In this document: positions 1-12,600 of the stretch, piece after piece
How positions within the stretch are numbered: position 1 is the first letter of the stretch
Layout of the letters: each line of letters begins with the position of its first letter
NCBI GenBank assembly: GCA_023101885.1
Contig: JALPQD010000634.1
Coordinates: 558,001-622,000, forward strand
DNA: 64,000 nt
DNA from: Typhlomys cinereus
Lineage: Eukaryota > Chordata > Mammalia > Rodentia > Platacanthomyidae
Reading direction: 5' to 3'
Made by a program: the position numbers and the translations under genes
The notes under the pieces: generated by a model
What the model was told of the DNA's origin: nothing
What the model saw: the letters and a program-made list of their open reading frames with translations, nothing else
Database searches by the model: none

Positions 1-1600
1 TGCCCGTGGAGTCACATACCCTCCCTGTGCTGTCTCTGGGGATGTAGAGTCAGTGCACTTGTGTAAATGACTCACCAGAAACATGAACATGGTGAGGCAT
101 GTTGGCACAGCCAGAAAGGCAGGTGTATCAAGAAAACATGTGTCTCTCAACCTATTGGCATGGGAGGAAATGGAAAGCAAACACAAAGGAATTGGGATTT
201 GAGAAGTGCGCTCAGACACACTGCTGTCTGATTGTACACTGGTACTAGAAGGGGAGAAGTGAGCACCTCAGTGCTCAGTGAGCACCAATGAAACCTTCAG
301 TGCACTCAGGAACAGACTCAGTCTTGGAGCCTGTCAGTCACTGGATACTCTGGAACTCAGAGCAGCAGCCTGCCCACTGCAGTCATGCCCTTAATACAAG
401 CACACCAAGAAAAATTGAAAACTAACAACCTCAGAAATATGACTTATGCCTATTTTATTGAATTTTCTCTGTGATTTTCTTTTCTTTTGTATCAGCTCTG
501 TTAGACATTGTTTGGGGTTTCCTTTGTTTTTCTTGTGTTGAATCTGAGTGAACTCAGGGCTTCTGTGTTCTACCCAGATTTGCAGACAGCTCTGGCCCTG
601 GGTAACACTGACAAACTAGATTTCTTCCTCAGTTTCCCCCTGGGACTTTATGGCCACGAGATAAACTGCAGGCACAGAGCTGGTGTGCGGACACCCAGAC
701 TGGGAGCCCATGTTTTCACAGATGATGTAGGATTCTGTTTCCTGTCCCCAGGATGACTTGTCAAAGTGTTTGTGATGATGTAGTTCATCAAATCAATCTC
801 ATTCCTTCTATTCTGTCTTTACCAGCCATTTTCAATTAGTAGCATTGAGAATGATGAGTTGGAACAGTGATGGGTCTTCTGCCTTCCTTTGATGCCTTCA
901 GACATGATCAGAGACCCCTTTGAAGGATGAGGATTCTAGCTCCTGGCTACCCACTTCTGGAAGAATGGTACTCAGAAGACCAGTGCTGAGAATGAGAAGG
1001 TGAAATAGGAGACCACATGATTGCACGAGTGATCCCCTTGTGGACAGTTAGTGACCATGACTTTGAGACCTTCCAGTGGCTGAGAGAAAAGAGGTAAACT
1101 TAGTTCCCCATCTTTGCTTGAGCAGTGACTCTGCCCTGATAGATCCTGTGGAGGGGGGAAAAGGGCTTCTGTCATGACAGCCTGAACAAGTGCTCTTTCC
1201 AGAAAGTTCCCCAAGCTCCTTATGAAGATCATTATTAATGGACATCCAGGCCCAAGCCACAGTCCTGAAACAAGAAGGATAGAGGCTACTGAGAAGCAAG
1301 AAGTTGTCCCTCTCTGCTCTGGAGTTCATGGAGCTTTTCCCACCACTATTTTGAGCAGACCTTAGTTGTCAGACACACCAACATTGCAACTGCACAGGAT
1401 GAGCCTTGCCCTTTCTCTGCCCACCTCTTAAGGGGCTGATGGAGAATCCTGACCGACACATCTGGCAGGCCTTGAGGGATGAGTTGCTCATGCTGTGACA
1501 GAGACAGTTCATCTCACCTGAGGGAAACCAAGGCAGTGTGGGTAGTTGATATTGGGATGGCAGCACCTCAGGCTGAATGCTACACCCTTGATTTTTTTTT
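1..1600. other. No recognised feature
   Basis: Non-coding sequence of average composition. The short open frames here on both strands overlap each other and show no familiar motif or splice-site pattern. No repeat family was recognised. Confidence 0.5.
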
Positions 1601-1849
1601 CTACAGGATGTCAGAGGCTAGAAATGATCAAGCTGAGGAATGTAGATTATAAATTCCCTACGCATTCCTGGATTGTGGTGTACAATTGTACAACCACCGT
1701 TCTTAGTCCAGTCTGGCATAAGAATCCCTTCCAATACAAGGAGCCACACACAATTCACAGCAACGCCAAGAAAGTGATGAACACCACTTGCCAGTCAACA
1801 GGTCTGACTGAACACACCAAAGTATGTCATCTTCCTTAACCAGATCCTT

Positions 1850-1990
1850 CCTTCTTATTCACCAGCACAGGAACTAATCCCACCTAGCAGAGACTGGGTC
1901 TACTCCATCAATCATACAATCAGGGACTAACTGAACTACCATTTATTCATATTCCCAGACCTATAAATTTTACTTGTCAAGTTGACACCC
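1850..1990 (+). repeat. Partial copy of dispersed TGTCAA-ended repeat
   Basis: It shares the end portion of the family described at 5812-6215 (GGAACTAATCCCACC, then an ending in TTGTCAAGTTGACA). Only about 140 bases are recognisable. Confidence 0.45.
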
Positions 1991-2004
1991 ATATGTAACT
2001 GTGA

Positions 2005-2250
2005 CTTTCTTATGTTTTCTTTTTCTTTCTTACCTTTCTTTTCTTCCTTTCTTCTGTTTTCTTTCATTCTCTCTCTCTCTTTCTTTCCTTTTTGCTCTTT
2101 TTTATCTCTTCTTCCCTCATTCCTCTTTGCCTTATTCTTGCATCTTATTCCTTCCTTCCTGCCCTTCCTCTCAGTTCTTAATCCTCCTCTTCCTTTTTCA
2201 GTTCTTCCCTTCTTACTTCCCCTTTTATCTCTCTTCCTTCCTAGAAGTTA
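2005..2250 (+). repeat. Polypyrimidine low-complexity tract
   Basis: About 245 bases of almost pure C and T (TTTC, TTCC and CTCT units). The leucine- and phenylalanine-rich open frames across it are a by-product of composition and not genes. Confidence 0.9.
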
Positions 2251-2894
2251 TGCAAGGAAGAAGAACATTAGAGAACTCAATGACAATAGATTTTATGTAG
2301 GAGAAACTTGAATAGGTGATTGTGTGGCAAAGAATTTAGTCCCATTTATACACTAGGAAGTTAAAAGACAGAAAAAAAAATACTTGTCATTGCTTCTGTG
2401 CTGTAATTTCTAATGAATGAATGTGTGACAGGTCACATGACAGTGCATGATAGAGTGCACAGGCATACTTTAGAGGACAACAGTCAGAAATCAGTTCTCT
2501 TTCCACTATCAGGGTATCAGGGTATCAGGGCAACAAACTCCCTTCCCCCCTGAGGCTTCTTCTGAGGTTTCATGTTTTCTGCAAATTGTTTGTTTAGTGT
2601 GTGAGTGTGGGTGTGCAGGGGCCATGGAGCAAGTCTGAAATGAAAAGGGAGTAACTGAACAGAAGTAGCATCTGCAGGAATGCCCAAAATACTTTCCTTC
2701 AGCCAAGAGGGAGGAGAGAGGTGTGGTGAAACAGTCACTGTAGAGCACCACCTAGTGAAAAGGGGTGCTTAGCACGCTACCTGCCACAACATGAAATCTC
2801 CTTCCTAGATAGAAGACAAAAAGGCTGAAAGGCTATTCAAGAGCCTTCCATGAGAAACAGAAGTACAATTTAAAGAAGCAAGAGGTTTTTATTT

Positions 2895-3230
2895 TGATTT
2901 ATGATAGTTGGAGTACAATCCGTTATCCATTTTGACAGGAGAGCCCACACCTACCACATAATGATTGAGAGAGGGATAGTACTTATGTCCCACCAGCACA
3001 TGTGGCCAAGTACACAGAAGGATGCCAACTTTCTCAACAAGTTCTCCCCTTCGTATCTACCAGTCCAGGGATGACCTCCAGCAAACCTGGATTGGGCCTT
3101 CTCTATCAACTACACAATCTCCTACAGGGTTGCTCTGGGCTTATCTTTCATTTCTCCACAAATGTACTGAGAGTTGGAAACATGAATAGTCAGGTCCAAA
3201 CCTGTATCTTACTATGACACCCAAATCATA
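2895..3230 (+). repeat. Copy of dispersed TGTCAA-ended repeat
   Basis: Same order of blocks as the copy at 5812: GAGAGGGATAGTACTTA, GGCCAAGTACACAGAAGGATG, TTCTCAACAAGTTCTC, GGGCCTTCTCTATCAACTA, then CCACAAATGTACTGAGAGTT. The last part (GTCAGGTCC) is degraded. Confidence 0.65.
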
Positions 3231-3379
3231 GAAAAGACAGCTTTAGTCAACACCAGTTATCAGGTAAGGTCAGTCCCATAGGTGGGAAGAGGGATATTTG
3301 TCCATTTTTTAATGTCTTCATGCTATGACGACCAGCCAGAAGTTGGGAACATTATTGCCTCAAAATCAGGAAGGTTATA

Positions 3380-3475
3380 AAGTGGGTGTGATAATACATG
3401 CACTCAGAAAGTTTAAGCAGAGAATGAGGAGTTCAAGGCCAGAATGGGCCACACACGAAAAACCTAGAAAAAAAA
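3380..3475 (+). repeat. B1/Alu-like SINE fragment
   Basis: The block GAGGAGTTCAAGGCCAGAATG, preceded by a decayed CATGCACTCAGAAAG stretch, resembles the left part of rodent B1 (7SL-derived). Only about 90 bases remain. Confidence 0.45.
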
Positions 3476-3739
3476 TCAAGGCTGAAGGAGATGACTCATC
3501 AGGGTAGGAAACCAGACTTCAGTCTACAGAAGACCAAATGGAGGAGGATGAGGAATAATTGTTAAAGTTGTACTCTGACCACTACACCAATGCTGTTCCA
3601 TGTACATGCTCTCTCCATCTCTTCTCAAACAAACGTCATGATTTAAATTATATTATAAACAAACAAAACATAGAAGGGAGAGATTCATGTCTTTGCAAAG
3701 TGCCTTTGCTCCTTTGTCTTGTCCTTTCTTAGTCTTCTT

Positions 3740-3741
<2 letters not shown>

Positions 3742-3788
<47 letters not shown>
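3742..3788 (+). repeat. (TG)n microsatellite
   Basis: About 23 uninterrupted GT units. The CV-repeat open frame spanning it is an artefact. Confidence 0.95.
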
Positions 3789-3790
<2 letters not shown>

Positions 3791-4284
3791 GGTCATTCAT
3801 ATTTGTTGCTATAAAAGAACACCAAAATTCAATCAACTTAAGAGAGAAAGGGAGACACATTCACCTTATGGTAGCAGAGAAAAGATATAGTCTTTTATGG
3901 TGGGAGGTGCATGACTGACTGAAACTGGAGACAGGCTAAGTCATTGCAAACATCTTGAAATCTGAGAGCTGCAAAAGACTGCAGAAGACTACTAGCTGCA
4001 TAATCAGACTTCTCCAGGAGTTGTAGTTGGACTGATACACCTGAAGGCCCATGCCCTGTGACTGCCTTCCTTCAACAAGTTCCATTTCTCAAAGGTGCCT
4101 TGACTTTCAAAAACACATGAAAGTGTGGGGATACATTTCAAACAATAACATTGCATCCTCGACTATCTCATTTTGCTAACCACACTTGCTCCAAGTGTAA
4201 AGGTCTTGTTACAGGCTACATGAGCAGTACCAACACAGTACAAAAGCCCAAACCCTCCTATGTTGTTAAAGCCCAATCGTGGCA

Positions 4285-4890
4285 TTTTTTTTAAACCTCT
4301 TTTCATCCTGAAATTTCATCTGAAATTTCACTTTTAAATGATCACTGGAATAATTTGCCCTAAATTGCAAGACATGCATGAGAAAGGGTATAATATATTT
4401 AGCTGCACTTACAGAATGCCACATTATTTGAGAACCCACTTCTATGCTATGAATGTCTTTCTAACATCTCTTTTATGATTTTATCATGCATACTTAAAAT
4501 AACTTTGAGACGTCTTGAATTTTTAGAGAGCAATGATTAAATCCAATCCAAACTCAAGACAGAAGGATCATGTGCCTGTTTGGGAAAAGGGTTTTATTCC
4601 TTTAATATATGAAGAAGATGCAGATTATGACTCTACATGTCAAAACCATTGTTGAGCCTTTTAAAATTTGTTTTCATATTTCAGGGTCTGTGCTAGGAAT
4701 TGAGGCCTTACACACACTAGGCAAGTGCTCTACCACTGGGTGTTACTCCCAAGTCTCAATGCCAATGCTGACAACAAATAATTTAGAAATACTGAGCTCT
4801 GTAGAGCCATTAAAGTAGGTAGTCACAAAAAAATAAGGGTATGGATCACTTTCCCCACAGGGATCAGCACCTGGCTGGGTAGAATGTGGA
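4285..4890 (+). repeat. Copy 1 of a 600-bp direct duplication
   Basis: This block aligns along its whole length with 14112-14732 in the same orientation. Shared landmarks are AAATGATCACTGGAATAA, TTTGAGAACCCACTTCTATG, AAGATGCAGATTA, GTAGAGCCATTAAAG and TAGTCACAAAAAAATAAGG. Both copies contain the same decayed ID/B4-like SINE on the minus strand (4680-4765: CTAGGAATTGAGGCC, GGCAAGTGCTCTACCACTG). It is either a local duplication or two copies of an unnamed family. Confidence 0.8.
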
Positions 4891-5574
4891 CATGGTGACC
4901 AGACCAGAACTAAAAACATTTCATATAAATTAACTTCTGTAGGGCATGTGCCAGCACACCGACCCTATAATTCCTAAACTTCTGGCCTGAGCTTCTCAAA
5001 TGCAGGGATCATGGACACTAGTGCACGCCCTTAGCTGCTGTGTAGTGTTGTCCTCTGAACAAGCAGCTGCCATTTTGTCTGAGATTCTGAAAATGGTACC
5101 TGCTGACAGTTGATGTTTCTCAGAGACAGAGGGTTGAGAGGGGGTAGAATGTACATGTTCCCCTTGTGGCCTCACATGTGAGGTTGGGAGGGACTCTAGA
5201 GTATAAAAGTTGGGGAAGTTTAGTTGGAGTGTGAATTCCATCTAGGAAGGCATGTGGTGGCCATCAGCCATGCTAGGCCCTCCCTGCTTCTGTAAGTAGC
5301 CATGGCCCCTACTCCTGGGAGGAAGTCCAGTAAACCTGGTTCCTCAAATCAGAGTTTGGTGTAATACTTACTGTGTTCTGTTGAGGAACTCCAATCAGGG
5401 GTGTTAAACAGCTATGTAGGGTGACTCCCAGGAAAAGAATTCAAACATCATAAGCTTCTTGTTGCTCATTAATCAAAAGGGCTGGGAGCAGGAGGGGATG
5501 ACACCCTTGTGGACACCCACCACATGCACAATCAAGACCTTATCTTAGCACTTCCTTCTTCTCCATCTTTTGGA

Positions 5575-5790
5575 GAAAGCATCTTGGATACAATGGAGTG
5601 TGTGTGCATGTTTGGATGTCCAGGGGAGACTTCCAGAATCATCCTAGATTGATTTATTGCTTTGCTCTAGAGTTTTCAGGTTCTACCTGCTAAGGCAAGA
5701 TGTACAAGTCACCACAATTTCCAACCAACATTTTGTAAAATGGACCCTGAACTCAGATGCTTCTGCTTATAAAGCAGATTCTTAAGCTCT
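5575..5790 (-). repeat. Old tRNA-derived SINE copy
   Basis: Decayed copy of the older subfamily. It shows the TG-rich end, a GATGTCCAGGGGAGACTTCCAGAATCATCC-type block (here split by mutations), then CTGAACTCAGATGCTTCTGCTTATAA near the tRNA-like head. The head is incomplete. Confidence 0.5.
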
Positions 5791-5811
5791 AAGTGTTGCA
5801 GTCAGCCTGCA

Positions 5812-6215
5812 TGGTTGATGATAAATGAACATCAAATGGCTTAAGGGAACAATGGTTTATTTCATTACAGTTACTGGTTACAGTTCTTAGTCCAGCTCGA
5901 CAGGAGAGCAGACACCAGCACCAGGGCCGAGGGAACTGGACACACCATCTCTACAAAACATCTGAGACAAGGATGATCCTTACTTGCCAGACCAGCATGC
6001 ATGGCCAAGTATACAGAAGGATGCTGACTTTCTCAACCAGCTCTCCATGATTTATTCCAGGCCCTAATCCCACCCACCATAAACTGGGCCTTCCTCATCA
6101 GCTAGACAATCTCCTTCAGACTTTCTCTGGGCTTAACTCAACTACTAATTCACCACAAATGTGCCCAGAGCTCAAACACTCAATTGTCAAATTGCCACGT
6201 GTCCAAATATGACAC
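5812..6215 (+). repeat. Near-complete dispersed repeat, best reference copy
   Basis: About 400 bases from GTTGCAGTCAGCCTGCATGG to CAATTGTCAAATTGCCAC. It is closely matched by 53880-54300 and by partial copies at 1850, 2895 and 14745; 29275-29600 is in reverse. Read on the minus strand it begins TGTCAA and carries an AATAAA-like motif, so the natural orientation may be minus. No protein is coded. The family is not named here. Confidence 0.7.
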
Positions 6216-6219
6216 TAAG

Positions 6220-7250
6220 CCATCTCTCCAGGCCCACATTCTGAATTTCCAAATGTGGCCATTGACAACGCAGGGACTGGTGGGAATTTTCTGACATGGT
6301 AGTGACAAAGTCATCATCAATCAAACATGGATGCTCTTCCTCTGGTGCCTCTTTGATTCACTGGCCTGCTTTCCAATGTCACAGACAGCAGAGCCCTGAG
6401 ACTCTAGGGAAGGGAAAGAGGCTGAAGAAACCCAAGTGCTCCAGCTTAGAACTCACTGGCTCTATTTCACTGGCACACATTTGGCTCTATCTGGGCTATG
6501 TGATTCTCATGGGAATGTGTGCACAGCATGCAATAGGTTGCCAACCTAAATGGGTTTATTTCAAACCCATTGGGAAAAGGAAGGATGTGTAGCGAATGAC
6601 AATGGTTTACAGGAGAGTATACACAGACTGGAATAAAGAAGAAGGTTCAAAGGAGAAACAGGCAATGAGGTCTGTATGTTCCCTTCTTTTCTCTCTCCTT
6701 GTTTTCACAATCCAACTTCCCACTCTATATTTAATTGATTCCATTAGATTGGGTTATCTAACTCAAACTAACCTTGACATAGCTGTATAGCTGAAGCTGA
6801 CCATGAACTAGTGATTCTCCCATCTTCTCAATGATTGCTGGCATGCACTATAATGCATGGCTGACTACTCTCATTTCTCTAGGATCATGTTCTGTGGATT
6901 TCTAGCCTTTTGGCTGGCCACCTGCATGTGAAGGCCTCCAAGAGATGAACCAATGTCCCTCCTCTGGCCTAAGGAATTGACTACATCTAAGAACAAGTAG
7001 TGGGCTTAAAGCATCTACATTGTTCAATTGTGTTCATTTGTGACTTATGTTTCCACTCACCCTAAAAGAGGGATTTATTTGGATTTTCCTACATGTGATA
7101 ATAAGGCAGCATTGCATGAAATCTCCATGCTATCTCCTACACTTTTTATTTACTTAGCTTCTCTAAATATGTTTTTATTTTTAGGAATTTAATTATACAG
7201 TGTTTCTTCACCATCTTTCTAACAGATAATTTTATTAAAGTAGACACAGA
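6220..7250. other. No gene recognised
   Basis: Non-coding sequence with an 98-codon and a 64-codon open frame (6296-6592, 6596-6790) that show no domain, no conserved motif and no splice context. I treat both as chance frames. Confidence 0.45.
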
Positions 7251-7254
7251 GAAG

Positions 7255-7405
7255 TTGTGCACATGCATGCCATGGTTCATGGGAGATCAGAACACAAGAT
7301 TCAGAAGTCAGTTTTCTCCTTCCACTAAGAGGGCTTCTGGGGGTCAAACTCAGATCTCTAGGTTTGTGAGCAGGAGCCTAACCCACTGAGGCATCTTGAT
7401 GGCCC
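7255..7405 (-). repeat. Old B2/B4-like SINE fragment
   Basis: The pattern CAGTTTTCTCCTTCCACTA, GGTCAAACTCAGATC and GAGCAGGAGCCTAACCCACTGAG is that of a reversed tRNA-derived rodent SINE of the B2 or B4 type. Heavily diverged. Confidence 0.5.
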
Positions 7406-7643
7406 AGAGCCTCTTCTTGATTTCTTCTGCAGCCAGTATGCTGAGCTGCCTCTCTGGGAATCAAGTTCTCCAAGCCCAGCATTACTGGCCCAGACACAAC
7501 ATTTTATTCATTTTAACAGGGTCTTGCTCTGCAGCCATAAAGCTCTTGGAGATCACTAGACAGTCCAGACTGGCCTCAACTCTCAGAGGAAAGTTTGAAT
7601 GAGCCTTAGGAGGGATGAGGACATTGAGAAGGAGGATTTTCTT

Positions 7644-7930
7644 TTTTTTTTTTTAATTTTTTATTCAATTGTGCGTGTGTGCATATGTATGCGTGCGCAC
7701 GTGTGTGTCTGCGTGTGTGTAGAACCACTGACGAATTCGGGAACCACCATGGACGCCTTCATTTCCTCCGCCCCGGGATTCATAGGCTCCGGCCTATCAG
7801 GACCAGAAGCGCAGACACCCCCCTCCCCCCCTGCTTCCGCTTGGCGTCTATACGTGGGATCTGGGATCCGAACTCAGGACCTTCCGCCTGCAAGTCAGAG
7901 GCTTAACCCCTGAGTCACCTCTCCAGCCCC
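7644..7930 (-). mobile_element. Young tRNA-derived SINE with 18-bp TSD
   Basis: Minus-strand copy: a poly(T) and TTATTCAATTGTG end at the left, a TG-rich stretch, then the head GAGGTGACTCAGGGGTTAAG reading from 7930. The head contains A-box-like (TGACTCAGGGG) and B-box-like (GAGTTCGGATCC) RNA polymerase III promoter elements, showing tRNA ancestry. Perfect target-site duplication GAGAAGGAGGATTTTCTT at 7626-7643 and 7931-7948. Confidence 0.93.
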
Positions 7931-8084
7931 GAGAAGGAGGATTTTCTTATGTGTAGTTTCTTGTGTTCCAGAGTTGAAGGCATGATTAGAGAATGAAAAT
8001 AGAGTTTATTAGAAGAAAGAAAGAGATTTTGGTCCTCTGTATCACATTGGTGTGTTCATATTAGGGGTTCTAAACCAGTTGAAC

Positions 8085-9960
8085 TTATGGCAAAACTCAA
8101 GATCAACCTGTATCTTTCACTCTTTATTTTTACCAAGCAATGTTTGTTCACAATCAGGGCAGCAGAGGGGAGCTATGTCTGGGTCAGTTCAAAAGCACAG
8201 GTAGCAGAGGACACAGGATTCAGCATTTATCATCACAGGTCAGGGCCCAAGGGTTTGAGGCAGACAGGAAGGACCTGGGAGTGGATATTAGGGGGTCCTT
8301 ATAGCTTTCTCCTTCTTCATCAGCTTATGGGACCTCCTCTTGCTCTTCCTCACAAAAGCTGCCCAGCTCTTCCTCCCAACCTGCCCTGTGAAACTCTCAG
8401 CTCTCTGGTCTCTGCATGAGACTCCCAGGTACCTCTCTGCTCACTGTATCCAGGTGGATGGAAGTACAGGCTGAGGCTGCTATCCACTGCGAGGCGCAGG
8501 AGATCGTTGGGAACTCTATACACATCATTGGGAGCCCCCTTGGCCGTCTTGTAACCGGGCTTCTCTGTCTAAGCTTTGCAGATGTCCCAAGCACACCAGG
8601 GGTGTTCATCTGTGGGGTCCTCAGCCTTAGGGTGGCGCAAATGGAGCAGGGACTGCTTGGGGATCCTGGAGGCCAGGTAGCCCACTGCGGTGTAGGGCTC
8701 CTGGATCTGGGCAATGGGGTAGATCCTGGCCATAACCTGTAGCTGCCTGGGCCGGAGGGAGGGGAAGATGAGGTCTCGGCAGTCACACAACTTCACGGAA
8801 AGGGTGAGAAAGTAGGTCTGAAAGTAATGGGTGTGGCCTGGTGTTCTGGAGACACTCACCACCTTGTGTCCCCACATCGGGAAAACCTACACTGCCGATG
8901 GTCACCACACCATCTTTGTAGCGCTGCTTGGAGGGTCCCGTGTGCTCCATCGCTGAGTCAGTCTGCTGCTCCAACACGATCTCCAGACCATCCTCCTCTT
9001 CCTCTTCCTCCTCCCCAGAGCCATTGCCCCAGGTGGCAGCCAATACATCCTGAGCAATCTTCTGGCGCTAACTACTCAGATCCATGTTCCTCCCAGTGGT
9101 GATTTCATAGGGTGTCAGCAACTGCTCTGGTCCCAGGGTCCAAGTTCATCCTCTTCTTCTCCTTCCACTCTTCTTCAACACATTCCCAGGCTCATGGGGT
9201 GCTGGCGTCTCTAGGGAAAGAAGTGAATAGGACCACCTGTTGCTGAGAGTAGTGCTGGTGGAAATAATGTTTCCAGGCAACCATGAGAGCCAGAGGAGCC
9301 ATATTCACCTTGTTCAAAACCAGCACCAGGGCCAGCCCCAGCTCTCCAGTCACATACTCATAAAGTGCTGGAGGGAAATTCACAATTGGATGTCTGATGT
9401 CAGTGATAAGCAAAACAATGTCAGACATCTCTAATATTCATCATAGCTGCCTCCATGTCTCCAGATTGTGTTCGAAGTAGCTGAGCTTCTCGGATGTGTA
9501 AGCCCCATGGATCTTCACAAGATATTCCTGGAAGCTCCTCTCCTCCTGGCTCCTCAGTTGTTCCTTGGACATTTCATAGTTCCAAGGAGACCGCTGGGAA
9601 AGTCCAGGACTGAGCCAGGCTATTAGAGCTCCCGGATATCCAGCTCCAGTCCTTGAGTCCTGACAGGCTGAAGCATTTGATCCCTGGCTTGTCTCTTTCT
9701 CCTCTCCAGCACCTCCTGACTACGTGCAGCCTGTATTGGTTGGGGTTGTAACCTCTGGGGCCTAGCACTCGGGAAGGCTGCTGGTTCAGCCTATGGATAG
9801 AATGGATCAGGGCTTCACCTTACCAGGTGTAAGTCTGCTGCTCCTGCTGCTCCAGGATCTCACTGAGGCTGCTGGAACTGAAACAAAGCCTATCTTGAAG
9901 GCCTCGCTTCCTCTTCTCTCCTCTTTGCAGACAGTCTGGGCTACATGGGACCCTTTCTCC
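8085..9960 (-). pseudogene. GNL1: Processed pseudogene of GNL1 (circularly permuted GTPase)
   Basis: Reading the minus strand from about 9960 down to 8220 gives nearly the whole of guanine nucleotide-binding protein-like 1 without introns. Seen in order: an N-terminal basic stretch (KRGLQD, 9890s), LGPRGYNPNQYRLH (near 9760), MSDIVLLITDIRHP (9428), GSGEEEEEEEDG (near 9020), HKVVSVSRTPGHT (8870s), QEPYTAVGYLASRIP (8700s), FHPPGYSEQ (near 8450). The C terminus ends with a stop at 8220-8222 and an AATAAA at 8123-8128. It is dead: in-frame stops near 9830, 9180, 9070 and 8575, frameshifts, and a deletion after GFPDVG (about 8877) that removes the P-loop lysine-serine region. The G4 motif reads NKVN instead of NKVD and the G3 motif DCRD instead of DCPG. 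Loss of introns indicates L1-mediated retroposition. No clear poly(A) tail remains. Confidence 0.93.
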
Positions 9961-10125
9961 AAAACCAAAAGTTCTCACCCTTGGGTGGATCTTTGTCTGC
10001 ATCCAAAGCACCCTCACAGAGAGTGCCATACTCACCTCATAGAAAACAGAAGGACAGTTCACGGTCCAGGGGCACCTAAGGCTTGTTTGAGACAGAGACT
10101 TGTTAGAACCCTGGATTGCCTATGT

Positions 10126-10772
10126 TATGGTTGTATTTTGGTGTCAACTTGACAGTTGCAGACTGTTTGGGGTGCAACTGTGGACAGTTAATGGTTGGAA
10201 TGGCCTCTGAACAAGTCTGTAGATACTTGATTGCTGCTGAAAACCCAACCCATAGTGGGTGGTTCTTTCCAGGGGTAGACCAGATAATAGGAGGTGCAAG
10301 GAGGAGGGACTTGCTCTTCCTTTATCTTGTGTCGACTTGCTGTGGCATATACTCTGTGAGCGTCCTTCACTTTTAGAGCACCTTGGCCTTCTTTGTTGAT
10401 GCTGTTGCCACCTCCATCCTTGGCTGACTCAGAGCTTCGTTTTTTGCATCACATTGTTTCTGTTCCCACTGCCTTTAGAGCCTGATCTCTAGGCCTTCTT
10501 GCTGTTCACTGTTCATTGCTGATGTCAGGGCCCAGCTGTTCTTCACTGATGTTGGAACCCAGCATATTTGACCCTCCATAGAAGCAAGGGCTTGAAATCT
10601 TTTGGGGATCTTTTGGATTTGTGGAACATTCTAGTCAAGAGTGAGGCATCTGAAGGCAGCTTCAAAGGTGGCTACTTTGAAGAACATTATTTTTTGTTAT
10701 TTTAATAATCTTATTTATATATATAGTGCATTCTATATATTCTGTTTCTTTAGAGGACCCTGACTAATACAA
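10126..10772 (+). repeat. Long interspersed-repeat copy with TGTCAACTTGACA start
   Basis: It begins TGGTGTCAACTTGACAG, has a CCCAACCCATAGTGGGTGG block like the family seen in reverse at 29275, and ends TTTAGAGGACCCTGACTAATAC, an end style known from old rodent dispersed repeats. No coding content. Class (LTR or other) is uncertain. Confidence 0.5.
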
Positions 10773-10794
10773 CCTAGAACTTGCAGTGTAGGAA

Positions 10795-11780
10795 AGGCTG
10801 CCCAGAACTGAAGGTGATCCTCCTGCCTCAGCTTCCTCAGTTCAGGGATCACAGGTGGCAGCACACAGGCAAGCCAAAGCTTCTCAGAAGGGAATCAGGA
10901 AGACTGACTGGGAAGTTGGCAGAGAGGCAGCAGTGTGGCTGGGAAAGCATGTGCTTGCTTTCCGTAAAAATATTTGATGTACTTACTTTAGGGTGGGAGA
11001 GAGAGAGACAATGAGAAGGAGAGAGGTGCAGCAGAGAGAATGATAGGAGGACAAGATAGAGAAAAACAGAGTAGAGAAAGCAAACAAAGAGGAGGGAATG
11101 TTCCCCCATGCCAACTGTGCCAGGTGGAGCCCAGAGGATGAGTTTTGGAAATCAGCTCTCTGTCCACCATCTGTTTCTCCATGGATAAAACTCAGGTATC
11201 GAGGTTCTTGAGGAGGAGCTTTATACATGGGACCTTCACTCTGGCCCTGACCTGTGAGTGCTGATTTTGTCTTTTCAAGTCAGCTGTGTGAAGTCTCCTT
11301 TCAACTCCAAAATCAAACTCTGCCTGCATCTTAAAGATGGTTTTCTGAGACAGTTTGTAGAGGCTTTGTTGTTGTTCTTGAGGTGGCTGCAGGTTTCTTT
11401 GCTGAAGTTTGGGGGTCGTGCTTTGTTCTGTTTCCTACAGAGTCTGGGACTGGCTGTGTAACCCCTGCTGGATAGAATTACCATCCTCCTGCCTCTGTCT
11501 CCTCATTGCTGCCATGACCAGTGTGTATGACCACACCCTGCCTCAGCCTCCCAAATCCTGGGATGACAGAATGAGTTCAAATGTCTTCATTGTGCCTTTG
11601 CTCATGGCATTTGAATATATTTGGACTTTTGTGTTGTGTGTTAATTTTGGATGGTGCTTGAGATGGGGTCTCATGTAATGAAGGCTGTCATATATCTAAG
11701 GAAGGTCCTGACCTAGTGATCCCTGCCTGCCCCTCTTGAGTGCTGGGACAGCAGGCTTCAGGCACCATGTCTGCTCCATG
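10795..11780 (-). repeat. Cluster of three decayed B1-like SINEs
   Basis: Reversed B1-type blocks occur at about 10805-10870 (CTCCTGCCTCAGCTTCCTC), 11410-11545 (CTCCTGCCTCTGTCTCC) and 11645-11775 (GAGATGGGGTCTCATGTAA, then GAGTGCTGGGACAGCAGGC). A purine-rich tract lies between them at 10996-11100. Diverged, boundaries approximate. Confidence 0.5.
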
Positions 11781-12547
11781 GAGTGCTAGGCTTAAAGTTA
11801 CTCCAGGGGCTCCTACATGTTACACAAGCCCCTCACCAACTCAGCTGCATCCCAAGCACCTGGCTTCAAAATTCCTAGGAACTTTTATTTTGTTAATGTT
11901 GAAAATGCTGTCACTTGTTACTTTTTGTTTTTGAGACTCTGTCTGACCACACACATTAGGTTAACACACATGGTGTAGACTGCTCTCCAAGTTGTGGCTA
12001 TCTTATTGCCTCTGCCCTGCTATGCTGGCAATAGGTTAGTGCTCCACCCTTGGTAGTTTCTTGTTTGGTTGTGGCAGGGTGCCCCTCCGTAGTCTAGTCT
12101 GGCATTGAACTCAAGATCTTCCTCTATCACCCCAGATCTCCTTGTTACAGGGGGCGGAATGCAGTGACAGGCTGTGTCCATGGGGGGAGGGAGGTGCTGA
12201 GAGGTTCCCTCCTCAGCTCTGGAATCACCTTCCATCCCTGAGAGTTACTTCAACAGTGTTACTGTTTGACCAGCACCATCTGTTTTTGGAAGGATGGCCA
12301 GGGCCTGCCAAGTGGCAAAGGCACCTGCGTGCAGACCTAGCAACAGGAATGCATCCAGACCATTCTTGGAGGAAAGAGAGAATTTGCCTTGTGAAAGTTG
12401 TCCTCTGTCCTCCTTAAGTGCAACATGCATGTGTGCTCCCTCTGGTGGGCTCTTTGCTATAACAACAGATTGAACGATCTTTTTCACCCTGACTATGAAA
12501 AGAATTCCCATAAAAAAAAGCCACCTGGGAAATATTTTAGTTTGCAC

Positions 12548-12550
<3 letters not shown>

Positions 12551-12600
<50 letters not shown>

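Noticed and set aside
1982..2311. Open frames rich in Phe, Leu and Ser
   Set aside because: They are translations of a polypyrimidine tract.
8416..8742. Plus-strand frames of about 100 codons
   Set aside because: They are antisense shadows of the GNL1 pseudogene.
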